A stretch of DNA of 64,000 nt from Pseudonocardia ammonioxydans (GCF_900115005.1 NZ_FOUY01000026.1:39286-103285); one strand, 5' to 3'. Positions 50,649-59,652 are shown, numbered from the stretch's first letter. Notes: a model not told the origin generated them from the letters alone. Numbers and translations: made by a program.

Positions 50649-52778
50649 TCAGACCAGGCCGGCGGAGCGGGCCCAGCGGTACTTGGCCCCGAGCACGGCG
50701 ACCGGCCTCTCGGTCGTGTACGGGTAGGCGACGACCCCGTTCCGGAACAGGTGCTCGCTGGCCTCCTCGACCTCGGTGTCGCCGGCGAGCGAGGCCACCA
50801 CGGGCTTGTCGATGCCCTGGGCGCGGGCCTCCGCCACGACCCGCGCGGTCAGCTCCGCGAACACCATCGGCGGGGTGACGATGGTGTGCCAGTACCCGAG
50901 GATCAGGGCGTGGATCCGCGGGTCCTCGAGGCCGAGCCGGATCGTGGCCTCGTAGGTGCTCGGCGGCTCCCCGCCGGTGATGTCGATCGGGTTCCCGGCC
51001 GCGCCGAACGGCGGGATGAAGGCCCGGAACGACTCGTCGAGGTCGGGCGGGATCTCCATCAGGCTCAGGCCGTTGTCCACCACCGCGTCGGAGAGCAGCA
51101 CCCCGGACCCGCCGGCCCCGGTGATGATCACGACGTTCTCGCCCTTCGGCGTGGGCAGCACCGGCAGGCCCCGGGAGTAGTCCAGCATCTCGTTGAGCCC
51201 GGGGGCCCGGACGACGCCGGCCTGGCGGAGGATGTCGTCGTAGATCTTGTCGTCACCGGCCAGCGCTCCGGTGTGCGACCCCGCGGCGCGGGCTCCCATC
51301 TCGGTGCGCCCGGCCTTGAGGACCACGACCGGTTTCGTCGCCGTCACCCGCCGGGCGGTCTCCACGAACGCCCGCCCGTCCTTGAGGTCCTCGAGGTGCA
51401 TCGCGATGCAGCTGGTGTTGTCGTCGCTCTCGAAGTAGGTCAGCAGGTCGTCCTCGTCGATGTCGGACTTGTTGCCCAGCCCCACGATCGCCGACACACC
51501 CATCCCGGTCGTCCGGGCGTAACCCAGGATGGCCATCCCGATGCCCCCGCTCTGCGAGGTCAGCGCGACGCCACCCTTCACGTCGTAGGGCGTGCAGAAC
51601 GTAGCGCAGAGATCCTGGTGTGTGGAGTAGTAGCCGTAGATGTTCGGCCCGAGCAGGCGCACGCCGTGCTCGCGGGCGGTGTCGACGAGCTCCTGCTGCA
51701 GATCGGCGTTGCCGGTCTCGGCGAAGCCGGACGGGATGAGCACCGCGGCCGGGATCCCCTTGCGGCCCACCTCGGCCACCGAGGCGACCACGAACTTGGC
51801 CGGCACCGCGAACACCGCGACGTCGACCTCGCCGGGGATGTCGGCAACGCTCGGATAGGCCGTGCGGCCGAGGATCTCGTCGGCCTTCGGGTTGACCGGG
51901 TGGATCTCGCCGGCGAAGCCCCCGTCGACCAGGTTCCGCATCACCGAGTTGCCGATCTTGCCCTGCTCGGCGGACGCCCCGATGACCGCGACCGAGCGCG
52001 GCTGCATCATCCGGGTCATCGTCGCGAGGATCTCCTCGTCGGTGTAGCGCACCGGTTCGGGGACCCGTTCGGTCTCGAGCAGGATCCGCACGTCGGCCGC
52101 CGAGGCACCGTCCGGCCGGGCGAACACCGGGTTGAGGTCCAGCTCCCGGACCTCGGGGAAGTCGGTGATCAGGTCGGAGACCCGCCGGATCATGCCGGCG
52201 AGCGCCGCCGCGTCGACCGGTTCGGCACCCCGTGCCCCGCGCAGGACCTCGGCCGCCGCGATGTCGGAGAGCATGGTGCCCGCCGTCGCGTCGTCGACCG
52301 GGGCCAGCCGGAACGTCACGTCCTTGAGGACCTCGACCAGGATCCCGCCGAGCCCGAACACGACGACCTTGCCGAACGTCGGGTCGGTGGTCGCGCCGAT
52401 GATCACCTCCTGGCCGCCGGAGAGCATCTGCTGGACCTGCACCCCGTCGATCGCGGCGTCGGCGGAGTAGGCGCGGGCGTTCTCGACGATCTCGGTGTAG
52501 GCCGTGCGCACCGCGTCGTCGCCGTGGACGTCGACGCGGACCCCGCCGGCCTCGGTCTTGTGCAGGATGTCCGGGGAGACGATCTTCATGACGACCGGCC
52601 CGCCCATCCCGGCGGCCAGCCGGACCGCCTCGTCGGCGGAGCCGGCGAGCCCCTCGCCCGGGGTGGTGATGCCGTAGGCCTCGCAGACGAGCCTGCCCTC
52701 GGGCGCGGTGAGCGAGGACCGGTCCTCCGCGCGGACCTTGTCGATGATCTCCCGGACGGTCTGGGTGTCGTAGGCCAT
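50649..52778 (-). CDS. NDP-forming acyl-CoA synthetase, ATP-grasp half first
   Basis: A 709-residue acetate-CoA ligase family protein. Residues ~10-225 are the ATP-grasp (beta) half: GPVVMKIVSPDILHKTEAGGVRV, VVFGLGGILVEVLKDVTFRLAP and LDLNPVFA. Residues ~245-709 are the CoA-binding and ligase (alpha) half: RSVAVIGASAEQGKIGNSVMRNL, VKGGVALTSQSGGIGMAIL, the phospho-His region GSHTGALAGDDKIYDDI and IITGAGGSGVLLSDA. Many fused relatives have alpha before beta. It would make or use an acyl-CoA with ATP or ADP; formate, acetate, oxalate or another small acid is possible. The ATG overlaps the frc stop by one base (TGATG). Confidence 0.85.
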   Translation of the reverse strand: MAYDTQTVREIIDKVRAEDRSSLTAPEGRLVCEAYGITTPGEGLAGSADEAVRLAAGMGGPVVMKIVSPDILHKTEAGGVRVDVHGDDAVRTAYTEIVENARAYSADAAIDGVQVQQMLSGGQEVIIGATTDPTFGKVVVFGLGGILVEVLKDVTFRLAPVDDATAGTMLSDIAAAEVLRGARGAEPVDAAALAGMIRRVSDLITDFPEVRELDLNPVFARPDGASAADVRILLETERVPEPVRYTDEEILATMTRMMQPRSVAVIGASAEQGKIGNSVMRNLVDGGFAGEIHPVNPKADEILGRTAYPSVADIPGEVDVAVFAVPAKFVVASVAEVGRKGIPAAVLIPSGFAETGNADLQQELVDTAREHGVRLLGPNIYGYYSTHQDLCATFCTPYDVKGGVALTSQSGGIGMAILGYARTTGMGVSAIVGLGNKSDIDEDDLLTYFESDDNTSCIAMHLEDLKDGRAFVETARRVTATKPVVVLKAGRTEMGARAAGSHTGALAGDDKIYDDILRQAGVVRAPGLNEMLDYSRGLPVLPTPKGENVVIITGAGGSGVLLSDAVVDNGLSLMEIPPDLDESFRAFIPPFGAAGNPIDITGGEPPSTYEATIRLGLEDPRIHALILGYWHTIVTPPMVFAELTARVVAEARAQGIDKPVVASLAGDTEVEEASEHLFRNGVVAYPYTTERPVAVLGAKYRWARSAGLV

Positions 52779-54007
52779 CAGATGACTCCGTTCGACTTCA
52801 GCTGGGCGTACTCGTCGGCGTCGATGCCCAGCTCGCGCCGGTACACGTCCTCGTTGTGCGCGCCGAGCAGCGGCGAGCTGTCGACCTTCACCGGGGAGTC
52901 GGAGAGCTTGATCGGGCACCCGACCGTCTTGAACGAGCCGCGCTGCGGATGGTCGACCGTCACGATCATGTTGTTGTCCGCGAGCGAGGCGTCCTCGATG
53001 ATCTCCTTCGTGGACAGGATCGGTCCGCAGGGGACGTTGTGGGCGTTGAGCTGGGCCAGCACCTCCCACTTGTCCAGGTTGATCGACCACTCCTCGATCA
53101 TCTGGAACATCTTGTCCAGCTTGGACAGCCGCGCCTGCGGGGTGGCCCACTCCGGGTCCTCGGCCAGTTCCGGACGGCCGATCAGCTCGCTGATCGGTGC
53201 CCACCCGGTGGGCTGGACGATCACGTAGACCCAGTCGTTCGGGCCGCCCGGCTTGCACCGCACCGCCCAGCCCGGCTGCCCGCCGCCCGAGGCGTTGCCC
53301 GAGCGGGGCACCTCGTCACCGAACTCGTCGTTCGGGTACTCGGCCAGCGGTCCGTGGGACAGGCGCTGCTGGTCACGCAGCTTGACCCGGCACAGGTTGA
53401 GCACCGCGTGCTGCATCGCGACCGTGACCCGCTGGCCGCGGCCGGTGGTGGTGCGCTGCACCAGGGCGGCCAGGATGCCGGCGACGGTGTGGATGCCGGT
53501 GCCGGAGTCACCGATCTGGGCACCGGTGGCCAGCGGCGGCCCGTCGGCGAAACCGGTGGTGCTCATCGATCCGCCCATCGCCTGGGCGACCACCTCGTAG
53601 GCCTTGTAGTGGGTGTAGGGGCCCTCGCCGAACCCCTTGATCGATGCGTAGATCAACCGTGGGTTGAGCTCCTGCAACCGGTCCCAGGTGAATCCCATCC
53701 GGTCCACCGCACCGGGGCCGAAGTTCTCCACCATCACGTCGGAGGACCGCACGAGATCGGTGAAGATCTCCTTGCCGCGCTCGCTCTTCATGTTCAGGGT
53801 GACGCTGCGCTTGTTGCAGTTCAGCATCGTGAAGTAGAGGCTGTCCGCGTCCGGCACGTCGCGGAGCTGGCTCCGTGTGATGTCCCCGGTGGGGGCCTCG
53901 ACCTTGACCACGTCCGCGCCGAGCCAGGCGAGAACCTGGGTCGCCGACGGTCCGGACTGGACATGGGTCATGTCCAGGACCCGGATCCCTTCCAGTGCGT
54001 TGCTCAT
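52778..54007 (-). CDS. frc: Formyl-CoA:oxalate CoA-transferase-type class III CoA-transferase
   Basis: A 409-residue class III CoA-transferase very similar to Oxalobacter FRC. It has GIRVLDMTHVQSGPSATQVLAWLGADVVK, YFTMLNCNKRSVTLNMK, MVENFGPGAVDRMGFTWDRLQELNPRLI, the catalytic Asp in GAQIGDSGTGIH, AMQHAVLNLCRVKLRDQQRL and the glycine loop GNASGGGQPGW. FRC moves CoA from formyl-CoA to oxalate, giving oxalyl-CoA and formate. Sequence closeness and the oxalyl-CoA decarboxylase-like neighbour support the call; another acid in place of oxalate is not excluded. ATG at 54007, middle gene of the operon. Confidence 0.87.
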   Translation of the reverse strand: MSNALEGIRVLDMTHVQSGPSATQVLAWLGADVVKVEAPTGDITRSQLRDVPDADSLYFTMLNCNKRSVTLNMKSERGKEIFTDLVRSSDVMVENFGPGAVDRMGFTWDRLQELNPRLIYASIKGFGEGPYTHYKAYEVVAQAMGGSMSTTGFADGPPLATGAQIGDSGTGIHTVAGILAALVQRTTTGRGQRVTVAMQHAVLNLCRVKLRDQQRLSHGPLAEYPNDEFGDEVPRSGNASGGGQPGWAVRCKPGGPNDWVYVIVQPTGWAPISELIGRPELAEDPEWATPQARLSKLDKMFQMIEEWSINLDKWEVLAQLNAHNVPCGPILSTKEIIEDASLADNNMIVTVDHPQRGSFKTVGCPIKLSDSPVKVDSSPLLGAHNEDVYRRELGIDADEYAQLKSNGVI

Positions 54008-54071
54008 CCCGCTGGCCTCCTTGCCACGCCGGTGATCACTTGTCCGCTGACGCTCACGTGCTCGCCGGCGA

Positions 54072-55790
54072 TCACTTGTACATCGTCTGGTTCATGGTTC
54101 CGGGGGCGTAGACGTCCGGGTCGACCCAGACATTGATCAACGAGGGCTTGCCGGACTCGCGGGCGCGCTGCAGCGCCGGCGCGATGTCGGCGGGGTCGCG
54201 GACCTCCTCGCCGTACCCGCCGAGCATCCGGGCGAACTGGTCGTAGGGCACGTCGCCGAGGGTGTTGCCGACCCGGGCGCGGTCCTCGCCGTACTTCTGC
54301 GCCTGCCCGTAGCGGATCTGGTTCATCGACGAGTTGTTCCCGACGATGCCGACGAACGGCAGGTTGTAGCGCACCAGGGTCTCGAAGTCCCAGCCGGTGA
54401 GGCTGAACGCGCCGTCCCCGAACAGCGCGACGACCTCCTTGTCCGGGCGGGCGTGCTTGGCCGCCAGGACGAACGGCACGCCGACACCGAGCGTGCCCAG
54501 CGGGCCCGGGTCCATCCAGTGCCCGGGCGCCTTGGGCTGGACCACCTGACCGGAGAACGTGACGATGTCGCCGCCGTCGCCGATGTAGAGCGAGTCCTCG
54601 GTGAGGAACTCGTTGATCTCGTGCACCAGCCGGTACGGGTCGATCGGCGAGCTCGTGGAGTGCTGGCGGGGCAGCCGCTTGTGGTAAGCGGTGTCCTCGA
54701 CGTCGCGGAGCTCCTGGATCCAGGCCCGCCGGTCGCGCCGTGCCGACCCCGAGCTCGCCGCGGTGACCGCGGACAGCACGGTCCCCGCGTCGCCGACGAT
54801 GCCGAGGTCGATGTCGCGGTTCTTGCCGACGGTGCGGTAGTCGAGGTCGATCTGGACGACCGTCGCGGTCGGTGACAGCCGCTTGCCGTAGCCCATCCGG
54901 AAGTCGAACGGCGTCCCGACGACGATGATGAGGTCGGCCTCGGTGAACGCGTGCCGGCGGGCCAGCTGGAAGTGCATCGGGTCGTTCGGCGCCAGCGTGC
55001 CGCGCCCGGCGCCGTTCATGAACGCGGGTACGCCGAGCTCGCGCACGAACTCGACCGCCGCGTCGGTGGCCCGGCAGGTCCACACCTGGCTGCCCAGCAG
55101 CACACACGGCTTCTCGGCGCGCGCCACGAGCTCGGCGAGCTTCTCGATCGCGGCCGGGTCGCCGAGCGCGTTGCGCGAGGCGCGGTAGTGCCCGGCCTCC
55201 GGGAGCCGGGCCTGCTCGAGCGGGACGCTGGCGTCGAGCACGTCGCGCGGGATCTCCAGGAACGACGGGCCGGGGGCGCCGGCATAGCACTCCCGGAACG
55301 CCATCGAGACCAGGTCGGCGGCGCGGGCGGTGCTCGGCACGCTGGCCGAGAACTTGGTGATCGGCGCCATCATGTCGACGTGCGGGAGGTCCTGTAGGGA
55401 CCCCATCTTGTGCTGGGACAGCGCCCCCTGCCCGCCGATCAGCAGCATCGGGCTCTCGGCGCGCAGCGCGTTCGCCACGCCGGTGACCGCGTCGCTGGTG
55501 CCGGGCCCGGCCGTTACCACGGCGCAGCCGGGGGTGCCCGTGATCCGGGCGTAGCCGTCGGCGGCGTGTGCCGCCACCTGCTCGTGACGGACGTCGATGA
55601 CCGAGATGCCCTCGTCCACGCAACCGTCGTAGATGTCGATGATGTGGCCGCCACAGAGGGTGAAGATCGTGTCGACTCCCTCGGCCCGGAGCGCCTTGGC
55701 CACCAGGTGACCACCGGAGATGGTCGGCCGGTCGACCATCGAGCCGGCGGCGTCCTGCTGGACGGAGTTGCCGCGGACTGTCTGGGTCAT
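54072..55790 (-). CDS. Thiamine-diphosphate enzyme of the oxalyl-CoA decarboxylase / 2-hydroxyacyl-CoA lyase group
   Basis: A 572-residue ThDP enzyme. The N-terminal domain has GVDTIFTLCGGHIIDIYDG and the cofactor-activating Glu in DVRHEQVAAHAADGYAR. The C-terminal site is LYIGDGGDIVTFSGQVV, PLGTLGVGVPFVLAAKHARPD and the metal motif FGDGAFSLTGWDFETLVRYNLPFVGIVGNNSS. It resembles ILVBL/HACL2 more than classical Oxalobacter OXC, whose GIPITNLA segment is lacking. Both reactions release formyl-CoA, which fits the adjoining transferase. Oxalyl-CoA decarboxylation is favoured by the OxlT-like transporter and glyoxylate genes nearby. ATG at 55790 is chosen because GAGGAG lies nine bases upstream; ATG at 55799 is too close to it. 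Confidence 0.8.
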   Translation of the reverse strand: MTQTVRGNSVQQDAAGSMVDRPTISGGHLVAKALRAEGVDTIFTLCGGHIIDIYDGCVDEGISVIDVRHEQVAAHAADGYARITGTPGCAVVTAGPGTSDAVTGVANALRAESPMLLIGGQGALSQHKMGSLQDLPHVDMMAPITKFSASVPSTARAADLVSMAFRECYAGAPGPSFLEIPRDVLDASVPLEQARLPEAGHYRASRNALGDPAAIEKLAELVARAEKPCVLLGSQVWTCRATDAAVEFVRELGVPAFMNGAGRGTLAPNDPMHFQLARRHAFTEADLIIVVGTPFDFRMGYGKRLSPTATVVQIDLDYRTVGKNRDIDLGIVGDAGTVLSAVTAASSGSARRDRRAWIQELRDVEDTAYHKRLPRQHSTSSPIDPYRLVHEINEFLTEDSLYIGDGGDIVTFSGQVVQPKAPGHWMDPGPLGTLGVGVPFVLAAKHARPDKEVVALFGDGAFSLTGWDFETLVRYNLPFVGIVGNNSSMNQIRYGQAQKYGEDRARVGNTLGDVPYDQFARMLGGYGEEVRDPADIAPALQRARESGKPSLINVWVDPDVYAPGTMNQTMYK

Positions 55791-55910
55791 GGAGGTCATC
55801 TCCTCGTCGTCGGTTGCGCGGATCCCGGTATGCACCGGAGGACGTGGCCGGTCGCTCGCCGACCGCTTCCTCGTTCGTCGATCGACCCGTTGCCTGTCGA
55901 ATCCATACTG

Positions 55911-55921
55911 CATACCGTATG
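55911..55921. promoter_or_regulatory. ATAC-N-GTAT operator A, oxalate promoter region
   Basis: CATAC-C-GTATG is a perfect palindrome, preceded by an overlapping CATACTG half site at 55904-55910. It lies in the 207-base gap between the divergent ThDP-enzyme and MFS genes. The same core occurs at 55977 and 59681. Confidence 0.65.
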
Positions 55922-55976
55922 GGCCACTTTCCTACTACGCCTGCGGGTGCTTGTCCAGGCCACCGTCTCAGATTCG

Positions 55977-55987
55977 TATACAGTATG
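55977..55987. promoter_or_regulatory. ATAC-N-GTAT operator B, just before the MFS gene
   Basis: TATAC-A-GTATG repeats the core of operator A. It ends ten bases before the MFS start codon and touches its ribosome-binding site GGGAGG, so a bound repressor would block the transporter gene directly. Confidence 0.65.
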
Positions 55988-55997
55988 GGAGGCCCTG

Positions 55998-57362
55998 ATG
56001 AAGGTGCATCGATCCGACGGGACACGGGAGGTCCGGGACTGGCGGGGCCGCCGGTACCGGGTGGGCGAGGACGCCCGTGCACTGCTGACCGGCTGGCCAC
56101 GGGCCACGATCCTGTGGCAGGCGGGCATCGCGATGGCCGCCATCGGCGTGCTGCAGTACGGCTACGGCGCCGCCGTGCCCGCCCTGATGGCCCGCAACGA
56201 CTGGACCCTGGCCGAGGCCTTCCTCCCGCTGGCCGGCTGGACGGTGTTCCAGGCCGGCGTCGGGTTCCCGATCGCCTACCTGCGCCAGCGCGGGTGGCTC
56301 GGGCCGCGGGTCCTCATGCTGCTGGGCGCGATCCTCTGCGAGGCGGGCCTGCTGACCCTGGCCCACGTGCCGGGGACCCTCGGGGTGCTGCTCGGCTACT
56401 CGATCATCGGCGGTACCGGCGCCGGGCTGGTGTACGCGGTCGCCACCTCGACCGTCGCCCGGTGGTACCCGGAGCGCAGCGCTTCGGCGGTCGGCACCGT
56501 GACCGGTGCGTTCGCCTACGGTTCGGTGCCGGTCGTGGTGGCCTCGGTCATCGCGCTCGACGCGGCGTCACTGCAGCCGGCGCTGACCGTCGCCGCGGTC
56601 GTGATGTTCCTGCTCATCGCGGTCGGGGGGCTGCTGTTCGTCGATCCCCCGCAGCGGTGGTGGCCCGGGACGGTGGACCCGCGGCACTGGTCGCTGGGGC
56701 CCGAGCCGAACCGGGGCCGTCGCCGCAACCCGCCCGCGGTACGCGAGTTCTCCCCCGAGCAGGCACTGCACACCGGGGCGCTGCCGCGGATGGCCCTGGT
56801 GCTGCTCTGCGCCGGGGCGGTGTCGCTGTTCGACGCCGCGTTCCTGGTGGTGCTGGCCGCCGGCCTGGGTGCGGGGTCGGTGCTGGTCGCGCTCGCGGCC
56901 GGGCTGCTGGTCGGGATGAACGGGATCAGCCGGGCGATGGCGGTCGGCGTCTCCGAACGGGTCGGACGCTGCCGGGCGCTGAGTCTGGTCCTCGGCATCC
57001 TGGCGGCCGGGCAGCTGCTGCTCGCCCTCGCCGTGGGCACCGGTTCGCCCGGCATGCTGGCCGGGGCCGCGGTGGTCGCCGGGCTGGGCGGCGGTGGCTT
57101 CTACCCGCTCCTCGCCGGCCTGGCCCGGGAGTACTTCGGGGAGGACAGCGCCGTGGAGGTGCACGGCCTGGTCTACAGCGCGAAGGCCGGCAGCGGGGTG
57201 CTGGGCGTCGGGCTCGGCGCGCTCACGGTGGCGACCTGGGGTGCACCGGCCGCGTTCCTGCTCGCCGGTGTCCTCGCCCTCGGGGCCGCCCGGGGGGCGG
57301 CGACACTGCGCCGGCCCGGGCTGCCCTTCACCACACCCGCGGTCGCGGGTGCGCTGCCCTGA
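55998..57362 (+). CDS. MFS transporter, oxalate/formate antiporter (OxlT)-like
   Basis: A 454-residue major-facilitator protein with about twelve helices. The first helix (ILWQAGIAMAAIGVLQYGYG) and the long segment ending in FPIAYLRQRGWLGPRVLMLLGA, with RYPE-like YSIIGGTGAGLVYAVATSTVARWYPERS, are typical of the OxlT group. The middle loop PPQRWWPGTVDPRHW resembles that of actinobacterial OxlT-like proteins. The C-terminal half has YSAKAGSGVLGVGLGALTV. It would import oxalate or a related dicarboxylate. The ATG at 55998 follows GGGAGGCCCTG. It is divergent from the CoA-enzyme operon and shares two operator copies with it. Confidence 0.8.
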   Translation: MKVHRSDGTREVRDWRGRRYRVGEDARALLTGWPRATILWQAGIAMAAIGVLQYGYGAAVPALMARNDWTLAEAFLPLAGWTVFQAGVGFPIAYLRQRGWLGPRVLMLLGAILCEAGLLTLAHVPGTLGVLLGYSIIGGTGAGLVYAVATSTVARWYPERSASAVGTVTGAFAYGSVPVVVASVIALDAASLQPALTVAAVVMFLLIAVGGLLFVDPPQRWWPGTVDPRHWSLGPEPNRGRRRNPPAVREFSPEQALHTGALPRMALVLLCAGAVSLFDAAFLVVLAAGLGAGSVLVALAAGLLVGMNGISRAMAVGVSERVGRCRALSLVLGILAAGQLLLALAVGTGSPGMLAGAAVVAGLGGGGFYPLLAGLAREYFGEDSAVEVHGLVYSAKAGSGVLGVGLGALTVATWGAPAAFLLAGVLALGAARGAATLRRPGLPFTTPAVAGALP

Positions 57363-57398
57363 GCCGGGCCCGGGCCGGGCGGTGCGACAGGACGAGGA

Positions 57399-57427
57399 CC
57401 GGCGGGCCGGGTCACCCGGCCCGCCGG
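57399..57427. terminator. Bidirectional hairpin between the MFS and GntR genes
   Basis: CCGGCGGGCCGGG-TCA-CCCGGCCCGCCGG is a perfect 13-base stem. The loop is the stop codon of the GntR gene on the minus strand. It can end transcription from both converging genes. Confidence 0.75.
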
Positions 57428-58218
57428 CCGCCCTCCCGGGTCACCGTGGCGGCGACCTCGGACACGGCGTCCGTGCCGGCGGTGCCGTTCCCAGCCGTGC
57501 CGTTTGCAGCCGCGCCGTCCCCGGCCGTGCCGTCCCCGGTCACGGCGTCGTCCGACGCGGTGTGCTCGAGGTAGGTCAGGCGGGTCTCCTCGGTGTGCCG
57601 GCGCATGACCTCGGCCGCGCGGTCACCGTCGCCCGCAGCGATCGCCTCGATCAGCTCGGCGTGCTCGTCCCAGGACTGCGCGCCCCGGTCCCGCGCCACC
57701 GGACGGAAGTACCAGCGCACCCGGCGGTCGACCTGCGCGACGAGATCGCGCAGCACGGCGTTGCCGGAGAAGCGGGCCACCGCCGCGTGCAGCCCGGCGT
57801 TCGCCTCGACCAGGGCCGCGACGTCGTCGGCCGCCAGCGCGTCGGTGCCCCGGCGCCACCAGTCGCGCAGCTCCGCGATCCCGGCCTCCGACACGTGCGC
57901 GGCGGCGAGGCGGGCCGACTCCGTCTCCAGCAGGCCGCGGACGGCGAGCAGCTGGTCGGCCTCGGCCGGTGTCGGCGCGTGCACGAAGGCCCCGTGGGCG
58001 GGACGGAGGTCGACCCACCCGTCGGAGTTCAGCAGCTGCAGCGCCTCCCGCACCGGCTGGCGGGACACGCCCAGGCGGTTCGCGAGCTCGGCCTCGACCA
58101 GATGCTGGCCGGCCTTCAACTCACCCTCGACGATCATGTCGAGGATCGCGTTGTGCACGCTCTCGCGCAGCGGGACCGGCCGGGCCACCCGCCGGTCGTC
58201 GGTCGGCAACTTGGGCAT
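57412..58218 (-). CDS. GntR-family regulator with FCD domain (FadR subfamily)
   Basis: A 268-residue regulator. The winged helix is LRESVHNAILDMIVEGELKAGQHLVEAELANRLGVSRQPVREALQLLNSDGWVDLRPAHG. The FCD ligand domain contains LLAVRGLLETESARLA, EANAGLHAAVARFSGNAVL and EHAELIEAIAAGDGDRAAEVMRRH, giving the metal-site His set, though Asn stands where the first Asp is usual. The last ~40 residues are a repeat-rich Gly/Thr/Asp tail. Ligand is probably a small acid such as oxalate or glyoxylate. ATG at 58218 after GGAG is preferred to the GTG at 58224. A GCATAC half site lies ~50 bases upstream, consistent with self-control. Confidence 0.85.
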   Translation of the reverse strand: MPKLPTDDRRVARPVPLRESVHNAILDMIVEGELKAGQHLVEAELANRLGVSRQPVREALQLLNSDGWVDLRPAHGAFVHAPTPAEADQLLAVRGLLETESARLAAAHVSEAGIAELRDWWRRGTDALAADDVAALVEANAGLHAAVARFSGNAVLRDLVAQVDRRVRWYFRPVARDRGAQSWDEHAELIEAIAAGDGDRAAEVMRRHTEETRLTYLEHTASDDAVTGDGTAGDGAAANGTAGNGTAGTDAVSEVAATVTREGGRRAG

Positions 58219-58363
58219 GGACACTCCACGGAAAGAACGCGGACCGCTACCGTGCGGTCACTGGCTACAGCATACAAAGTACGTGCCGACGGGGGCGGAC
58301 ACGCCCGGGTGATCCGGTCCGCACCCCGCCGATGATCACACTCGGACCGCGGTCGGGTGGTGG

Positions 58364-58573
58364 CTACCGGGCCGGGGCGTCGACACCCGGGCCACCGGCG
58401 CGGTCGGATCCGCGCAGGTCGTCCAGCGGGCGGTCGAGCGGCTCGGCGCCGCGCGCACGCTGGGCGTCCAGGGCGGCGGCGAGCCCGAGGCCGAGCTGGC
58501 GGCCGTCGGCCGGGAAGCCCTTCGGCATGCGGCGCAGGCCGCCCAGAACGCGAGAGATGACGGACGTGGACAT
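58364..58573 (-). CDS. Small hypothetical protein
   Basis: A 69-residue frame beginning MSTSVISRVLGGLRRMPKGFPADGRQLGLGLAAALDAQRARG; the N-terminal half could be an amphipathic helix, and the C-terminal half is Asp/Arg/Pro-rich and probably disordered. CGAGGAACC precedes the ATG at 58573. I recognise no family. It stands between two regulator genes, and a CATATACTGAAG sequence ~110 bases upstream (58686-58697) resembles the ATACTG half site of neighbouring promoters. This is the main sign that it is expressed. Confidence 0.4.
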   Translation of the reverse strand: MSTSVISRVLGGLRRMPKGFPADGRQLGLGLAAALDAQRARGAEPLDRPLDDLRGSDRAGGPGVDAPAR

Positions 58574-58806
58574 GGTTCCTCGAACCTTCTTTCGGACAGC
58601 GGACAGCACGATCACGTGCCGGAGTACTGGATTTCCCGCGCGACGCTGGGCGGAAACCGACCTCGTGGAGCGCTGGTGCGCTCGCCACGGTCGACTGTCT
58701 TCAGTATATGACGGTTGGCGCGGCCCGGCCGGTGAGTCCGCTCACGCACGCGTCCCGCCCGGTCCGAGGAGCCCGGGCCGCCCCTGCGGGGCAGCGTCCG
58801 GGTGCC

Positions 58807-59652
58807 TCAGACCGGGGACGCGGCGTTGCTCGCCATGCCGTCGAGCAACGCCCGCGCCGCGGCCCGCAGCCGGGGCACGGCGGCCGCGACGAGGTCATCG
58901 GTCATGCGCGTGCTCGGACCCGACACCGAGACGGCCACGAGCACCGGCGCCGCCGGCGCCACGGCCACGCAGCGCACCCCCAGCTCCTGCTCGCCGTCGT
59001 CGAGTGCGTAGCCGCGCTCGCGCACCCGCTCCAGCTCCGCGGCGAACGCGACCGGGTCGATGATCGTGCTCTCGGTCTGCGCCGTCATCGCGGTGTGCCG
59101 CAGCAGTTCCCGGACCCGCTCGGCGGGCAGGTGGGCCAGCAGCGCCTTGCCGACGGCGGTGCAGTGCGGCGGGACCCGCCGCCCGACCTCGGTGACCATG
59201 CGCATGGCGTGCCGGCCGGGCTCCTGGGCCACGTAGACGACCTGGGCACCGTCGAGCACCGCGAGGTTCGCGCTCTCCCCGAGCGCGTCGACCAGCTCCA
59301 CGAGGCGCGGCCGGGCCCACATCCCGACCAGGCGCCCGGCGCCGTCCCCGAGCCGGACGAGCCGGGGGCCGAGCGAGTACTCGCGGCCGGGCCCCTGGCG
59401 GACGTAGCCGCACCCGACCAGGGTCCGCATCAGCCGGTGGATCGTCGGCATCGGCAGGCCGGAGCGTGCCGCGAGCTCCGACAGCGTGCTCCGGCCACCG
59501 GCGTCGGCCATCGCCTCCAGCAGCGTCACGGTCCGCTCGACGGCCTGCACGGTCGTGGCGCCACCGTTCGGCGCGACACCGGTGAGCGGCTCGGCCGCCG
59601 TCTCACCACCGGAGGCGCCGGACAGGCCGGCGGGCGCGGGAGAAACCCACAT
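58807..59652 (-). CDS. IclR-family transcriptional regulator
   Basis: A 281-residue IclR regulator. After ~45 poorly conserved residues comes the winged helix: AVERTVTLLEAMADAGGRSTLSELAARSGLPMPTIHRLMRTLVGCGYVRQ. The effector domain has PHCTAVGKALLAHLP, GYALDDGEQELGVRCVAVAP and VAVSVSGPSTRM. IclR-type proteins such as AllR and GclR respond to glyoxylate or allantoin and control gcl-hyi-glxR, which lie directly divergent here. The ATG at 59652 follows GGGGAGGGTGCTGCTG. An ATAC-N-GTAT palindrome is ~30 bases upstream and a TTTCGCGAAAT element lies nearer the hyi gene. Confidence 0.85.
   Translation of the reverse strand: MWVSPAPAGLSGASGGETAAEPLTGVAPNGGATTVQAVERTVTLLEAMADAGGRSTLSELAARSGLPMPTIHRLMRTLVGCGYVRQGPGREYSLGPRLVRLGDGAGRLVGMWARPRLVELVDALGESANLAVLDGAQVVYVAQEPGRHAMRMVTEVGRRVPPHCTAVGKALLAHLPAERVRELLRHTAMTAQTESTIIDPVAFAAELERVRERGYALDDGEQELGVRCVAVAPAAPVLVAVSVSGPSTRMTDDLVAAAVPRLRAAARALLDGMASNAASPV

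Noticed and set aside
54072..55790. Acetolactate synthase.
   Set aside because: The ThDP enzyme has superficial likeness, but the ILVBL/HACL2-like C-terminal motifs and the CoA-transferase and synthetase neighbours fit a CoA-ester lyase or decarboxylase better.
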